A stretch of DNA of 37,271 nt from a bacterium. Lineage in GTDB: Bacteria; Patescibacteriota; Saccharimonadia; Saccharimonadales; UBA4665. Every line of letters begins with the position of its first letter. The stretch's first letter is position 1. The position numbers and the translations under genes are program-made. The stretch covers positions 1 through 37,271 of the forward strand of contig JAJYZG010000008.1 in assembly GCA_021800155.1 (NCBI GenBank). The letters are read 5' to 3'. This document shows, one piece after another, positions 16,713 through 25,384 of this stretch. Under the pieces are notes generated by a model. The model searched no databases and was not told the origin of the DNA. It was given only the letters and a program-made list of their open reading frames with translations.

Positions 16713-17741
16713 TTAGTGTCTGTGACGCAAAGCCTTAATGATTGCCTGTTTCCCCATTATATTTCGATAAATACTTGCTCCCAGCCCTCCGTATGTAGTT
16801 AAAGCAGAGACCACAATAGCTAATCCTGCTGCCAATGCAGCATATTTAATAATAGTTGTGGGTGCAATAGATTGACGGACAAAATTTGATTTCGCTCGCA
16901 TTGCTACAGTAGGACTTTTGCTAAGAGAGGCTTGATTGGGTAGTCTTTTATTGCCGGGTGTGGCTTGATTGTTACGCTTATTGCTCAGTTCGCTGGATGG
17001 ATTTATTTGTGTAATATCAATGCGCACATTGGGCTGGGCTATTGGTTCAGTTCCGAAATTAATACTGTCAATGACAGAAAAACTAATATCTGTTGATAAA
17101 TAACTTTCACCACTGCTGTCCGAACCTAAAGCATAAGCCGTATATCTTCCCGTGGACAACTGTAACCTTGATACTTCCATGCTCCAATAACCAGCATTAT
17201 TGCTGATTGTCTGATACTGTTGACCATTAGATAGGAACACAGTTACTGTGCTATTAGGATAAGTATAGCCGTCCAGTATACTGTTATTGCTAATGTTGAT
17301 CGTGGGGGGCATAAAAACACTAAGAGTTACTTGCTGCAATGGCTGAATACTCACACTAATTGTTGATAGTGCACTATGGATTCCCATACTGTCGACGTAG
17401 GAAAGATTAAGATAATTGATCCCAGCTGGCACCGCTTCTAATTCTATAATAAATAATCCCATTTTATTCACCGATACTGTGGTCATCGTACTACCGTTGT
17501 CATTTATAGTCACAAAGGATCCAGGGGGGGCCTTGCCCTTAATAAACAAAGCTGTGCCTGGAATTTGAAGAGACACGCCACTTCCGCTATCTGCATATGA
17601 GCGAGTTATAAATACTAATATCAAAATACAGGTCGTTAAAGTTGCGATAACCAGCCTAAAACAAATTCTACGATTAATCAGTTTGTACGTTCGCTGCTCA
17701 ATCGGGTAATTATTCTTTACCAAACAGTATTTTAATTGCAC
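16713..17741 (-). CDS. Secreted Ig-like repeat protein with C-terminal anchor
   Basis: A 342-residue surface protein that ends the five-gene surface operon. A basic stretch and hydrophobic helix (LVIATLTTCILILVFI then SYA) form a signal peptide at about 30-51. Two Ig-like beta domains follow: PGTALFIKGKAPPGSFVTIND and DGYTYPNSTVTVFLSNGQ show the P.S.V.V pattern of bacterial Big/Ig-like repeats. A polar Ser/Asn/Pro linker leads to a C-terminal membrane helix (YAALAAGLAIVVSALTTYG) and a short basic tail. The start is a GTG with AGGA eight bases upstream, giving a 32-base overlap with the preceding gene. A later start closer to the signal peptide is possible. Confidence 0.7.
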   Translation of the reverse strand: MQLKYCLVKNNYPIEQRTYKLINRRICFRLVIATLTTCILILVFITRSYADSGSGVSLQIPGTALFIKGKAPPGSFVTINDNGSTMTTVSVNKMGLFIIELEAVPAGINYLNLSYVDSMGIHSALSTISVSIQPLQQVTLSVFMPPTINISNNSILDGYTYPNSTVTVFLSNGQQYQTISNNAGYWSMEVSRLQLSTGRYTAYALGSDSSGESYLSTDISFSVIDSINFGTEPIAQPNVRIDITQINPSSELSNKRNNQATPGNKRLPNQASLSKSPTVAMRAKSNFVRQSIAPTTIIKYAALAAGLAIVVSALTTYGGLGASIYRNIMGKQAIIKALRHRH

Positions 17742-18690
17742 GTTTTATCCTGACGCGTCCAAGCCACACTATGCTGCACAGCACTATCACTATAGCGAGT
17801 ACAATAGCAATTAATGACCATGGTATTACTACAAATGTCGTCGTGGCGGTTAGAATTTTATTACTAAGGCCGTACAGAGCGGTCAGGGTGGCCCTATACT
17901 GTCCAAAAAGTATTCCATGTTTCCAGTAAGTAGTTAAACTTCTTTCGGCGCCAGGTAGTATATACTCACTGGCGAGAGGAATCTGGGCTACTTGTGCTCC
18001 AAACATATTTCTAATATTTATGTAGCCAATCGGCTTCACTTGGACGTTGCCTATGTTAGAAACCAGGGCAGTAAGACTTAGTCTATTACTCGGTAGTTTG
18101 TTCCCGGTTTCAACGTTAAAATTTTTAACAAAAATATTTTCATCGGCCTTACCGGCAATCCGTAATAGTATTAAATCTCCTATCCGCTGAGATACGGACA
18201 CACTTGAACCATTACCTAATTTATTGGGAGAGGTTGTAAAAACGATCGATCCAAATTTTCCGCTCGGTTCGGCGTTTTGGGGAACATTAATTGTAAAGTT
18301 AAATATTTGTGTACCGTAGCCAGTTATGGTGGCATTTTCGGGGTTTACTCTTATCCACGATATTAGAGAATATTCATTTGCCTGACTAGTAATATTAACT
18401 TGTCCTTCTGTGCCTAATGGAACGAAATTTTCTAAACTGACAGAAACGTGCTGTACTATTGGAGTGGTGTTTTCTACCCTAATGCTTTCACTCAGCGTAT
18501 CACCTGGATTAGCACTCAAATAAAATGTTGGTGGCGAGACCGCTAGTGAAGTTACTGTCCCAGAAACGTGAGATGTAGCCGACACCGGTACGTACATAAG
18601 CCCAGAATATGCAATTAATAACAATAACGACGCGAGAGCTATGTTTAAGCGATTCTGCAGGCTTTTAGCAATAACTGCCAGCATCTTCAC
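17710..18690 (-). CDS. WxL-interacting-protein-like surface protein (DUF916/DUF3324-like), copy 2
   Basis: A 326-residue exported protein anchored by a C-terminal helix. The signal peptide (ALASLLLLIAYSGLMYVPVSA) ends near residue 39. The first beta domain opens with LAVSPPTFYLSANPGDTLS and contains NFTINVPQNAEPSGKFGSIV, the pattern of the peptidoglycan-binding domain of WxL-interacting proteins (DUF916). A second beta domain (LTALVSNIGNVQVKPIG to GILFGQYRATLTALYG) corresponds to the DUF3324 part. A membrane helix at about 288-312 and a basic tail (RIKRAIKILFGKE) finish it. It is clearly paralogous to the protein at 19848-20780: both share the NVP/NIP-NAE motif, the G..Y helix-proximal strand and the PW(S/D)LI start of the membrane helix. 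Confidence 0.75.
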   Translation of the reverse strand: MKMLAVIAKSLQNRLNIALASLLLLIAYSGLMYVPVSATSHVSGTVTSLAVSPPTFYLSANPGDTLSESIRVENTTPIVQHVSVSLENFVPLGTEGQVNITSQANEYSLISWIRVNPENATITGYGTQIFNFTINVPQNAEPSGKFGSIVFTTSPNKLGNGSSVSVSQRIGDLILLRIAGKADENIFVKNFNVETGNKLPSNRLSLTALVSNIGNVQVKPIGYINIRNMFGAQVAQIPLASEYILPGAERSLTTYWKHGILFGQYRATLTALYGLSNKILTATTTFVVIPWSLIAIVLAIVIVLCSIVWLGRVRIKRAIKILFGKE

Positions 18691-18714
18691 GCGCTTCTCC
18701 TATTTAATTAAGTT

Positions 18715-19776
18715 CTAATATACAGGAGTAAGTGTATAAATAACAGTAGTAGAGTAAGACCCTGGGGGAGTAGTTGCAGACAAGCCGATCTGATATCCTA
18801 TATCTGTCGTGACGCTACTTGCGGCCGAAGAGCTGTTTGCTATAGTTGCAGGAGTGGTGCTTAATCCGGCCCATAAATTAGAGGCAAATTGAGCTTCTCC
18901 GGTAGTGGTATAGCCAAAGCCTTCTGTGCCCGCAGCCGTAAAACTTGTCGGAGAGCTGTTGGTGCCACTAACATTGGTAAAGTTATGTGTTCCATTACTG
19001 AGTGGTCCAGTATAATCAAGTGTTAAACCATACCCATTGCCGGAATTCGTAGAAACGGTTAACGCTTGCGCCCCAATACCATTGGTGCTAATTGTTGGCG
19101 TAGTGCCGAATGGAATCGTAGTTGAAGTCGTTGCGAAATTTGTGGTGGCACCATTAATGTTTGTGCCGCTAGGCAATGCAGCTACACTGAAACTTAGTAG
19201 GGGGTTTACGGTCACGCTGACTGACTGGCCGGCATTATAAATAAAACCTACGGTTGCATTGTCCACTGCACCAGAACAAGATGAACTAGTATACGTAGTA
19301 ACGGCTAGAAAGTATGGAGTTCCGGCGGTAGACCCGTTAGTAATATTCTGTAAAATAATGTTACCAGACGAAGCTGGTGTTGCACCTGTTGAATCGGTCA
19401 ACTGAACCGTTCCGTTAGTTGAGGCGGTTACGGTCCAACTAGAGGAAGTTATTAGAGTTGAAGAGACACTAAGTGTGGCTGCAGTAGAACTAAATCCTGT
19501 CGGTACACTTCCGCTCATATTAGACGCGCTATTAAACTGTAAGCTAATACACTGAATAGAAGTTGACGTTAGACCGGAGGCCTGAAATGTATAATTGCTG
19601 GTTACTGAGGGCTGAGCATTACTTAGAGTGACTGAAGCGCTAGTAAGAGTAGCGGCTACTGCCGATCCGGGAGCCATAAACAATATTACTAGTGACAACA
19701 GTATAGTTAACTCCCGATAACGCTTATATAATCTAACCTTCATTTTTGTAAACTCCCCTGATGTTATGTTTTTCAT
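18715..19776 (-). CDS. Secreted WxL-like surface protein, short
   Basis: A 353-residue exported, Thr/Ser/Asn-rich beta protein. The signal peptide (LTILLSLVILFMAPGSAVA) is near residues 22-41. The N-terminal half has a beta domain with one spaced Cys pair (around SIQCIS and SSSCSG). The C-terminal half begins SVTVNPLLSFSVAALPSG, continues QALTVSTNSGNGYGLTLDY and GTEGFGYTTTGE, and ends PPGSYSTTVIYTLTPVY. The last strand matches the end of WxL domains, except Tyr replaces Trp (YTL). It lacks an LPXTG signal and a membrane anchor, so it is probably held non-covalently. It lies directly before a WxL-interacting-like gene. Confidence 0.7.
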   Translation of the reverse strand: MKNITSGEFTKMKVRLYKRYRELTILLSLVILFMAPGSAVAATLTSASVTLSNAQPSVTSNYTFQASGLTSTSIQCISLQFNSASNMSGSVPTGFSSTAATLSVSSTLITSSSWTVTASTNGTVQLTDSTGATPASSGNIILQNITNGSTAGTPYFLAVTTYTSSSCSGAVDNATVGFIYNAGQSVSVTVNPLLSFSVAALPSGTNINGATTNFATTSTTIPFGTTPTISTNGIGAQALTVSTNSGNGYGLTLDYTGPLSNGTHNFTNVSGTNSSPTSFTAAGTEGFGYTTTGEAQFASNLWAGLSTTPATIANSSSAASSVTTDIGYQIGLSATTPPGSYSTTVIYTLTPVY

Positions 19777-19847
19777 GCTTCGACCATTTAACCATGGATC
19801 TCACGAATCAATCAAATTATTTTTTAGACCATAAACCATAAAGATAG

Positions 19848-20780
19848 TTATGGGTTTTTAAATAGCAGAGCTTTGAATGCTCTCCATAGCCTCTTCCTGA
19901 AAACCTTATAGAGAGCTCCTAATACTGCTAGCAGAATGCCAGCTTCTATGATTAAATCCCACGGTGTAACACTAAAATTGATAGATGATTCTAGTATTAC
20001 GTTATTGCTGCCATAAATTAATTTTCCTTTAAGTTGATACGAACCCAATAAGGGGTGTTTAGACCAAACACGAGTAAATGTGTAACCCTTATTGGGAAAT
20101 ATTACTTCACGGCCTAGCTGAAAACTTTTAACAGGTTTTCGGTTCTTATAGACAACTAGGCTACCGTGAGGCAAAAGGTACACATTGCCATTATTGACAA
20201 GTCTTAGACTTAATGTAACTGGACCTTCCCAGGGATCTATGCTGGCTTTTATAGCTCCAATATATGCCGATTGCTTAATGTCACCCGTTACGATAATTGT
20301 AGCTAATACTCCAACTCTCAAAATTATCGGAGATTTATTGCTCTGGAGTGAATTCACTGGTACTAGAGGCGTAAAATAAATAGTTGCATAGTGAGCGCCA
20401 GCTTCAGCATTTTTAGGAATATTGACCGTAATATTTTCTGTTTGACTTTGGTGAGGAAGAATTAACAAGTCTGGCTGTTGAAAGACAAACCACTGAGTTG
20501 CACCGTTATCGATGTAGCCGTTATTATCAAATGGTGCTGTCGAAGCATAAAGTGGCATAGGTTGGTTAGACAGGTTAGTAATAGTAACGTTAAATATGGC
20601 GCTTTTCTCTGGGCTAATAACTTGATCAACGATGGATGGGGTCACCGATATCATATTTGTGTTGTTAGTTACTAATTTAGCGTTTGTAAGAGCGTCTACA
20701 CCCGATGGTAAAGCCATCAAGAGACAGCAAAATAGCATAGATAGCGATATAAGATCAGATATATGACGAAAGTAAGTCAT
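19848..20780 (-). CDS. WxL-interacting-protein-like surface protein (DUF916/DUF3324-like), copy 1
   Basis: A 310-residue exported, membrane-anchored protein. The signal peptide (LISLSMLFCCLLMALPSGVDA) ends near residue 31. Domain one: ISVTPSIVDQVISPEKSAIF, ITNLSNQPMPLYASTAPF, then ENITVNIPKNAEAGAHYATI, the DUF916-type pattern. Domain two: LSLRLVNNGNVYLLPHGSLV to HPLLGSYQLKGKLIYG, then a membrane helix at about 278-297 (IIEAGILLAVLGALYKVF) and a basic tail. In Firmicutes such proteins bind peptidoglycan and hold WxL proteins at the surface; the same job for the adjacent secreted partners is inferred. It begins four bases after the stop of the large secreted protein, so they are co-translated. 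Confidence 0.75.
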   Translation of the reverse strand: MTYFRHISDLISLSMLFCCLLMALPSGVDALTNAKLVTNNTNMISVTPSIVDQVISPEKSAIFNVTITNLSNQPMPLYASTAPFDNNGYIDNGATQWFVFQQPDLLILPHQSQTENITVNIPKNAEAGAHYATIYFTPLVPVNSLQSNKSPIILRVGVLATIIVTGDIKQSAYIGAIKASIDPWEGPVTLSLRLVNNGNVYLLPHGSLVVYKNRKPVKSFQLGREVIFPNKGYTFTRVWSKHPLLGSYQLKGKLIYGSNNVILESSINFSVTPWDLIIEAGILLAVLGALYKVFRKRLWRAFKALLFKNP

Positions 20781-20784
20781 GCCT

Positions 20785-23085
20785 CTAATAGTTGGGTGTT
20801 AAGGAATAAACTATTACCCCGCTATATGTAGTTGCACTTTGGACTGGGGTAACAGTAACTCTATTGGTTATGGTAAAAGTGTCGCTAGCAGGAGAACCAA
20901 CGACCCCAGAAGCCTGGTTTGCTATAATGTCGCCAGGGGCAGTGGTTGAATACGGCGCAAAGCAACCAGGAGCTACGTATGCGGATCCCCCTGGGCATGG
21001 ATTAGACTGAAATATATTAGACCCGCCAATCGAGGTATCACTGGAAGTATAACCGAAACCAGTATCTCCTGATGTCCACGTATTGGGGGTCGCATATGTA
21101 CCACCGTTAAAGGCATTAATTGTATAGCTTTTGTTAGATAGAGGCTGAGCAAGATACGCCCGGATTATAAAACCATTATAGGCGTTAGATGAAGCGCTAA
21201 TGGTTGTAGTTTCTGAATCGGTCCAAGGTATAGGGTTGTTAGGGCCCAAATTAGCAAAGGTTAGCGCTGATGGTGTAATACTGAAACTAAGTGTGGGAGC
21301 GACCATCTGACCGCTGCTAGAGACACCATTACTTACATTACCGGCGGCATCGTATGCTTCAACGTTAAAATAATAAGTCTGGCCAGTATGCAGACTTAAT
21401 CCTGTAGCAGTTATTGCCGTTCCAGTAGTAGAGGTCCAGCCTAAGATATTAGTAGAGCCTGCAGTAGTCCCAATGGAGTAGCTATAGCTAACAATACCGT
21501 CCGTTGTATCAGAAAAGCCCGACCAATTAGCCGATAGCTGTGACAATGAGCCATTGTTAAATATTTCTTCTACTCCGGTAGCGCTACCATCAAAGACACT
21601 TCCTCCCGTAGGGGGGGACGTATCGTAACCAAAATTAGGAGAAGTGCCGAACTGTACCCAAGCCGAATAATTACCTGCCGCATCCTCGGTTCTAGCTTGC
21701 CAGTGGTACTGTATCCCAGATGTTAAGGCGCTGTAGCTATCGCTTATAGTTACTGCTGTGCCACTGTAGGCGACTCCGCTGCCACAACTGGTGTTGACAT
21801 TAGTAAACGGTGTACTGATTGGTTCTACTTCTATGCATAGTTTTAGGGTGTCAGTATAGTTGCCACTTGATGCCTTAGCACTAAAATTAATTGGCGAGCT
21901 ATTGGTCCAGCTACCATTGCTTAAGTTTTGGGTGGTGGACTGAGTCAATGAAGTAGGAGCTGTAGGCGGCTGATCAACTATCTGCAGCGTTGGAATGTAG
22001 GAATAAGTGCTTAAAAGTCCGCCACTGTTTGTAACTATCCGAAAGCAATAATATCCCGGTGTTGCACTGGTATCATTAAGAGCAATGTCCCATTCCCCGT
22101 CTTCACCTGAAGGAATAGATGACTGGATGTTATTGAAATATGTATTTGACTGCATGTACTGCTCAGGAACAATTGTGTTTGAACCATCAGTCGGATCAGA
22201 AGAGAGTGCAGTTATATTCTGACCATCAGTTAATGAAGAATTAGAATAAAAACTGATCGGTGTAGTTGATGTAACGTTGGCGTAAGTTACTCCAGTAAAC
22301 GATGTGCTACAAGCTGAGCTTGAGCCATTAAAAGCATATTGCAAGTCAAATGCTTGTCCATCCAGAGGATCATTTGCACCGGCAACATTAACTAGAGTGC
22401 GTAATCGAAATGGAGTACCGGGTACCGGTGCCTGAGCAACAGTATTTTGGGATGCCAATGGAGTCAATGCGCTACTGACCGAATTGGTGTTTTGGTACCA
22501 TTCATAGGAGGACTCTGAAAACAATGGCTGGCTGTATGAGACCGTAATACTTATGTAGTCTACATAAGCTGAGTAAGTCTTATTTGGCGTAGAATTGTTT
22601 ATGGCAGAGATGTTTACGGAAAAATTACTGTTGTCGATAGCCGCTGGCGTCCAGTTAGTTCCCCACAAATTAGTGCTACCTCCGTATGTAACATATGAAT
22701 CCGTTGACGGCCAACTGGTTGTAGTAGCAAGGTTAGCACTATAGCTGGAGGTTACTGGATTATATGCCTCTACTTCGTAATCTGAAATGTTGGAATTGCT
22801 GGCATACTTTTCAATATTAGCCTGAATTCCATTGATAGTAGCATTGGATGGTATAGTAAATCCAAATCCTGACACCGTAAGAAAATCACTATATGCACCC
22901 TTGCCTAGAGAAACACTGGCATAAACACCGTCTGAAGCTAGGGCATTACTGGGCGATGACCATGTACCGTTAGATCCACTTATAGTCGTGTCACTGGCGA
23001 TAGTTGGCGAGTATGGGCCATTGCTCGCAGCCGAAAGTGTTCCTTGGAAATCAGCTCCTACAATGAGCAAAACAAACATCAGCAT
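20785..23085 (-). CDS. Large secreted WxL-like surface protein
   Basis: A 766-residue (from the ATG) exported beta-rich protein, first in the operon. Modules in order: a beta domain with VSGFGFTIPSNATINGIQAN, an Ig-like domain, fibronectin-III-like repeats (PPTAPTSLTQSTTQNLSN; YHWQARTEDAAGNYSAWVQF; TYYFNVEAYDAAGNVSNG), and a C-terminal WxL-like domain from about residue 590 (LSFSITPSALTFANLGPNNP) with TGFGYTSSD and the end TTYSGVIVYSLTPNY, where YSL stands for WxL. A Cys pair (NPCPGG, APGCFA) lies in that domain. The ATG gives a hydrophobic start without a basic n-region. The frame stays open upstream for about 20 codons, with basic residues (RIKNDRRSKISAFFL) behind a GAGGG at about 23150, suggesting a true start there at a rare codon. 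Confidence 0.7.
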   Translation of the reverse strand: MLMFVLLIVGADFQGTLSAASNGPYSPTIASDTTISGSNGTWSSPSNALASDGVYASVSLGKGAYSDFLTVSGFGFTIPSNATINGIQANIEKYASNSNISDYEVEAYNPVTSSYSANLATTTSWPSTDSYVTYGGSTNLWGTNWTPAAIDNSNFSVNISAINNSTPNKTYSAYVDYISITVSYSQPLFSESSYEWYQNTNSVSSALTPLASQNTVAQAPVPGTPFRLRTLVNVAGANDPLDGQAFDLQYAFNGSSSACSTSFTGVTYANVTSTTPISFYSNSSLTDGQNITALSSDPTDGSNTIVPEQYMQSNTYFNNIQSSIPSGEDGEWDIALNDTSATPGYYCFRIVTNSGGLLSTYSYIPTLQIVDQPPTAPTSLTQSTTQNLSNGSWTNSSPINFSAKASSGNYTDTLKLCIEVEPISTPFTNVNTSCGSGVAYSGTAVTISDSYSALTSGIQYHWQARTEDAAGNYSAWVQFGTSPNFGYDTSPPTGGSVFDGSATGVEEIFNNGSLSQLSANWSGFSDTTDGIVSYSYSIGTTAGSTNILGWTSTTGTAITATGLSLHTGQTYYFNVEAYDAAGNVSNGVSSSGQMVAPTLSFSITPSALTFANLGPNNPIPWTDSETTTISASSNAYNGFIIRAYLAQPLSNKSYTINAFNGGTYATPNTWTSGDTGFGYTSSDTSIGGSNIFQSNPCPGGSAYVAPGCFAPYSTTAPGDIIANQASGVVGSPASDTFTITNRVTVTPVQSATTYSGVIVYSLTPNY

Positions 23086-23367
23086 GCTTAAAAAAAAGGC
23101 TGATATTTTTGATCTTCTATCGTTTTTTATTCTTTCGTCTATGATAAACCCTCACTTCACTAGCAACTGTTTAATCTTTTACTATCACTGATTTTAAGTT
23201 TAAACATGCAAAAAACAATACGATTTCGAGACTCAATATGTAATTGTAATTTCCTATTTTTTAATTTTGGCTTACTGAGCATATTCTAAATTAATTTTAT
23301 CTCATTTTCATTAAGTCATTGCACAACCAAATTCTAACATATTTTTGACGGAGCTTGCCTGTCCTCG
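23086..23367. other. AT-rich leader of the surface operon
   Basis: A very AT-rich stretch with no gene apart from the possible N-terminal extension of the large secreted protein (up to about 23150, minus strand). The promoter of the surface operon should lie here; a candidate -10 (TAAAAT) and poor -35 (TTGTTT) are too weak to assign. Confidence 0.4.
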
Positions 23368-23388
23368 ATTCTAATTTCAAATGCAACC
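23368..23388 (+). repeat. IS30 left inverted repeat
   Basis: The 21 bases match the reverse complement of 24420-24440 at 16 of 21 positions, including ATTCTA at the outer end and ten of eleven inner bases. Confidence 0.7.
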
Positions 23389-23429
23389 GTTAGAATAAAT
23401 CATCTAATTCTTTGAGAGGGGATTAATCC

Positions 23430-24409
23430 ATGAAGCACCTAACGGCTGCACAACGGGGCAATATTGAAACATTGCACCAAGAAAAGTAAACAAACAGATT
23501 GCTAGTCGACTTGGAAAAAGCTCGTCTACTATTGTTCAAGAAATCAAGCAAGGGCTAGATGGTAACGGCATTTACCATGTTTAGATAGCTCAAGTAGCCT
23601 ACGGTACAAATAGAATGCGCCGAAGACAAATACCTAAGTTAGATCACCCGTTTAATTACCGTGTGCAAGGTTATGGATAGTTGACTGTCTACAAAAAGGC
23701 TGGGATCCATCTATAATTGCATGTAGGTTAAGAACAGAAGGATTTAGCTTAGTTGTTTGTGTCGAAACTATCTATCACTGGATATATATACTAGTGTCCA
23801 TGCCATTGTATAGAAGTTGTACCAATACTTACGCTACGGGGTAAAAAGAAGCGCACCAAACATACAGGTCAATCTGCTCAAACATAGCAAGACACCTAAA
23901 CAGAGTGTCTATCCTTGAACGGCCAGCTGTTGTCAATGAAAAAAAAGCGTGTTGGCGATTGGAAGTGAGATAGTGTGGTCTATACCCACAAACAAGTTAT
24001 TAACGCCGTGAGTGAGAGAGTTAGTAGTCTAGCGACTTTTGCCACGATAACACGCAGAACAGCCGTTCAAATAGCTGAAGCTGTAATAAAAAAGCTAAGT
24101 CAATATTCTGCTTACACTATTATCTTTGACAATGGCAGCGAGTTTACGGCATACGATTTGATGACCGAAGCACTAGGCGTTGTGGTGTACTTTGCAGATC
24201 CTCACTCAAGCTGGCAGCGTAGTTCTAACGAGAACAATAACCGTCAGTTGCGAGCCTACTTACCAAAAAGTAGTGACATACGGAATCTTACCCAAAAAGA
24301 ACTAGATAACATTTCCCGGGAGTTAAACAACGAGCCCCGGAGAAGGTTTAACTGGCATATCCCACAGGGAGTGTACGATTGGGTTTGCAGATCCCTGACA
24401 AACAGCTAG
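23430..24409 (+). pseudogene. IS30 family transposase, decayed
   Basis: An ATG at 23430 opens MKHLTAAQRGNIETLHQEK, the IS30 N-terminus, then a stop. In another frame follow QIASRLGKSSSTIVQEIKQG, the HTH. At about 23950 RVGDWK, a TGA, then DSVVYTHKQ corresponds to the RxGDWEGD first catalytic Asp. The rest is intact in one frame from 23975: YTIIFDNGSEFTAYD (second Asp), DPHSSWQRSSNENNNRQLR (catalytic Glu in NEN), RAYLPKSSDIRNLTQKEL and LNNEPRRRFNW. The catalytic residues survive but frameshifts and stops in the first half make the gene dead. Confidence 0.85.
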
Positions 24410-24419
24410 ACATAACGCA

Positions 24420-24440
24420 GGTTGCGTTTGGTTCTAGAAT
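24420..24440 (-). repeat. IS30 right inverted repeat
   Basis: Reverse complement partner of 23368-23388. Its TTCTAG (minus strand) encodes the last Phe and the stop of the Nudix gene. Confidence 0.7.
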
Positions 24441-24880
24441 TTAGGCCAGCCAGTTCGGTTAAATAATGCTACTAGCTGATTTCTTTCATCCTTAGACACA
24501 AACTTAAGCGTGTTATTTGTTATCTCTTTTGGAGTAAGCCACTTATGTTTAGCATGTTCTTCTGACAGTTCAATGTCGCCATTAACGTACGTACATTTAA
24601 AAAATATTGCTGCAATGTAATGAGTTTTATTGTCTTTATCGTACTGACGTTTCGACACGAATAATGTCTCTCCAACTTGGATGGACACTTGTTCACCCAA
24701 TTCCTCGCTCACCTCACGCCTCAGTGCTTCAGCCCATGGTAAGTCACGCTCAGATTTATCAACACGTCCGCCTGGAAAATCGAGGTAGCCATCTGGAGTA
24801 ATAAGTATTAGTATCCGGTCATCTTTAAATAGCAGAGCCTTGGTAGCTACCTGGTATTGTGCATGGCTACAATGAGACAT
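24434..24880 (-). CDS. Nudix hydrolase
   Basis: A 148-residue Nudix hydrolase. The Nudix box begins GGRVDKSERDLPW and continues EALRREVSEELGE; the REVSEELG metal-binding helix is canonical, but there are about three more residues than usual between the first Glu and the REV helix. DGYLDFPGGR precedes it. These enzymes cleave nucleoside diphosphates linked to another group; the substrate is unknown. The stop codon lies in the IS30 right inverted repeat, so the original C-terminus was probably replaced on insertion (now TGWPKF). No Shine-Dalgarno is present: a promoter sits directly before the ATG. Confidence 0.88.
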   Translation of the reverse strand: MSHCSHAQYQVATKALLFKDDRILILITPDGYLDFPGGRVDKSERDLPWAEALRREVSEELGEQVSIQVGETLFVSKRQYDKDNKTHYIAAIFFKCTYVNGDIELSEEHAKHKWLTPKEITNNTLKFVSKDERNQLVALFNRTGWPKF

Positions 24881-24886
24881 TTATCA

Positions 24887-24916
24887 ATGTTAAAACAAAA
24901 AGGCTTATGTTGCCAA
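24887..24916 (-). promoter_or_regulatory. Promoter adjoining Nudix start
   Basis: On the minus strand, TTGGCA, an 18-base spacer and TAACAT lie six bases before the ATG. The predicted start of transcription is at the start codon itself, so the mRNA would be leaderless. Confidence 0.5.
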
Positions 24917-25006
24917 TCAGGTATTGCGAGTCGGATTCTCGAACATAAGAAGTTGCTGTGGTTGCATATTACTAAATTTGCTAGCCATTAAGTTCAGTGT
25001 TAAACA

Positions 25007-25384
25007 CTATCTAGTGTGTAGTTCAAACCAGTGAGCAATTTCTGGGATATCAACATGATCTATTGCAATCTTCACTGCTAAATCTTCAATTTCTCTTTTT
25101 TTTGCAGAAAAACTAACTCCATTTATATCCAGCAACGTTAACCCTGTAAGCATAGCGGTTCGCTTATTGCCATCTATAAATGGATGGTCAGCAATGATTG
25201 CTCTAATTATAGCTGCGGCTTTATCTAATAAACTTGAGTAGAGTTCTTCTCCGAAAACAATTTGTGATTGCGTAGCGATAGCCGCCTCAAGTCTCCCTAA
25301 GTCTCTAAGACCTGCGCTGCCACCAGTTGAATCTACCACTAAAGCGTGCAGCTCCAGTAGCTGTTCAAGTGTTAAATTTATCAT
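25007..25384 (-). CDS. doc: Fic/Doc family toxin
   Basis: A 125-residue Doc-type Fic protein. The active-site motif HPFIDGNKR (residues 67-75) matches HxFxDGNxR; Doc proteins carry Lys in place of the Gly of true Fic AMP-transferases and phosphorylate EF-Tu, and NKR fits this. The N-terminal LTLEQLLELHALVVDSTGG and GLRDLGRLEAAI segments are typical of death-on-curing proteins. It overlaps the upstream antitoxin gene by four bases (ATGA), as usual for toxin-antitoxin pairs. The protein looks full length and intact. Confidence 0.9.
   Translation of the reverse strand: MINLTLEQLLELHALVVDSTGGSAGLRDLGRLEAAIATQSQIVFGEELYSSLLDKAAAIIRAIIADHPFIDGNKRTAMLTGLTLLDINGVSFSAKKREIEDLAVKIAIDHVDIPEIAHWFELHTR

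Larger units (their letters stand above)
23368..24440 (+). mobile_element. Near-complete but decayed IS30 family element
   Basis: Bounded by 21-base imperfect inverted repeats (23368-23388 and 24420-24440), with ATTCTA at the outer ends and CAAAYGCAACC inside. It contains a broken IS30 transposase frame. Its right end overlaps the end of the Nudix gene and supplies that gene's stop codon. Flanking target duplications were not identified. Confidence 0.8.
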
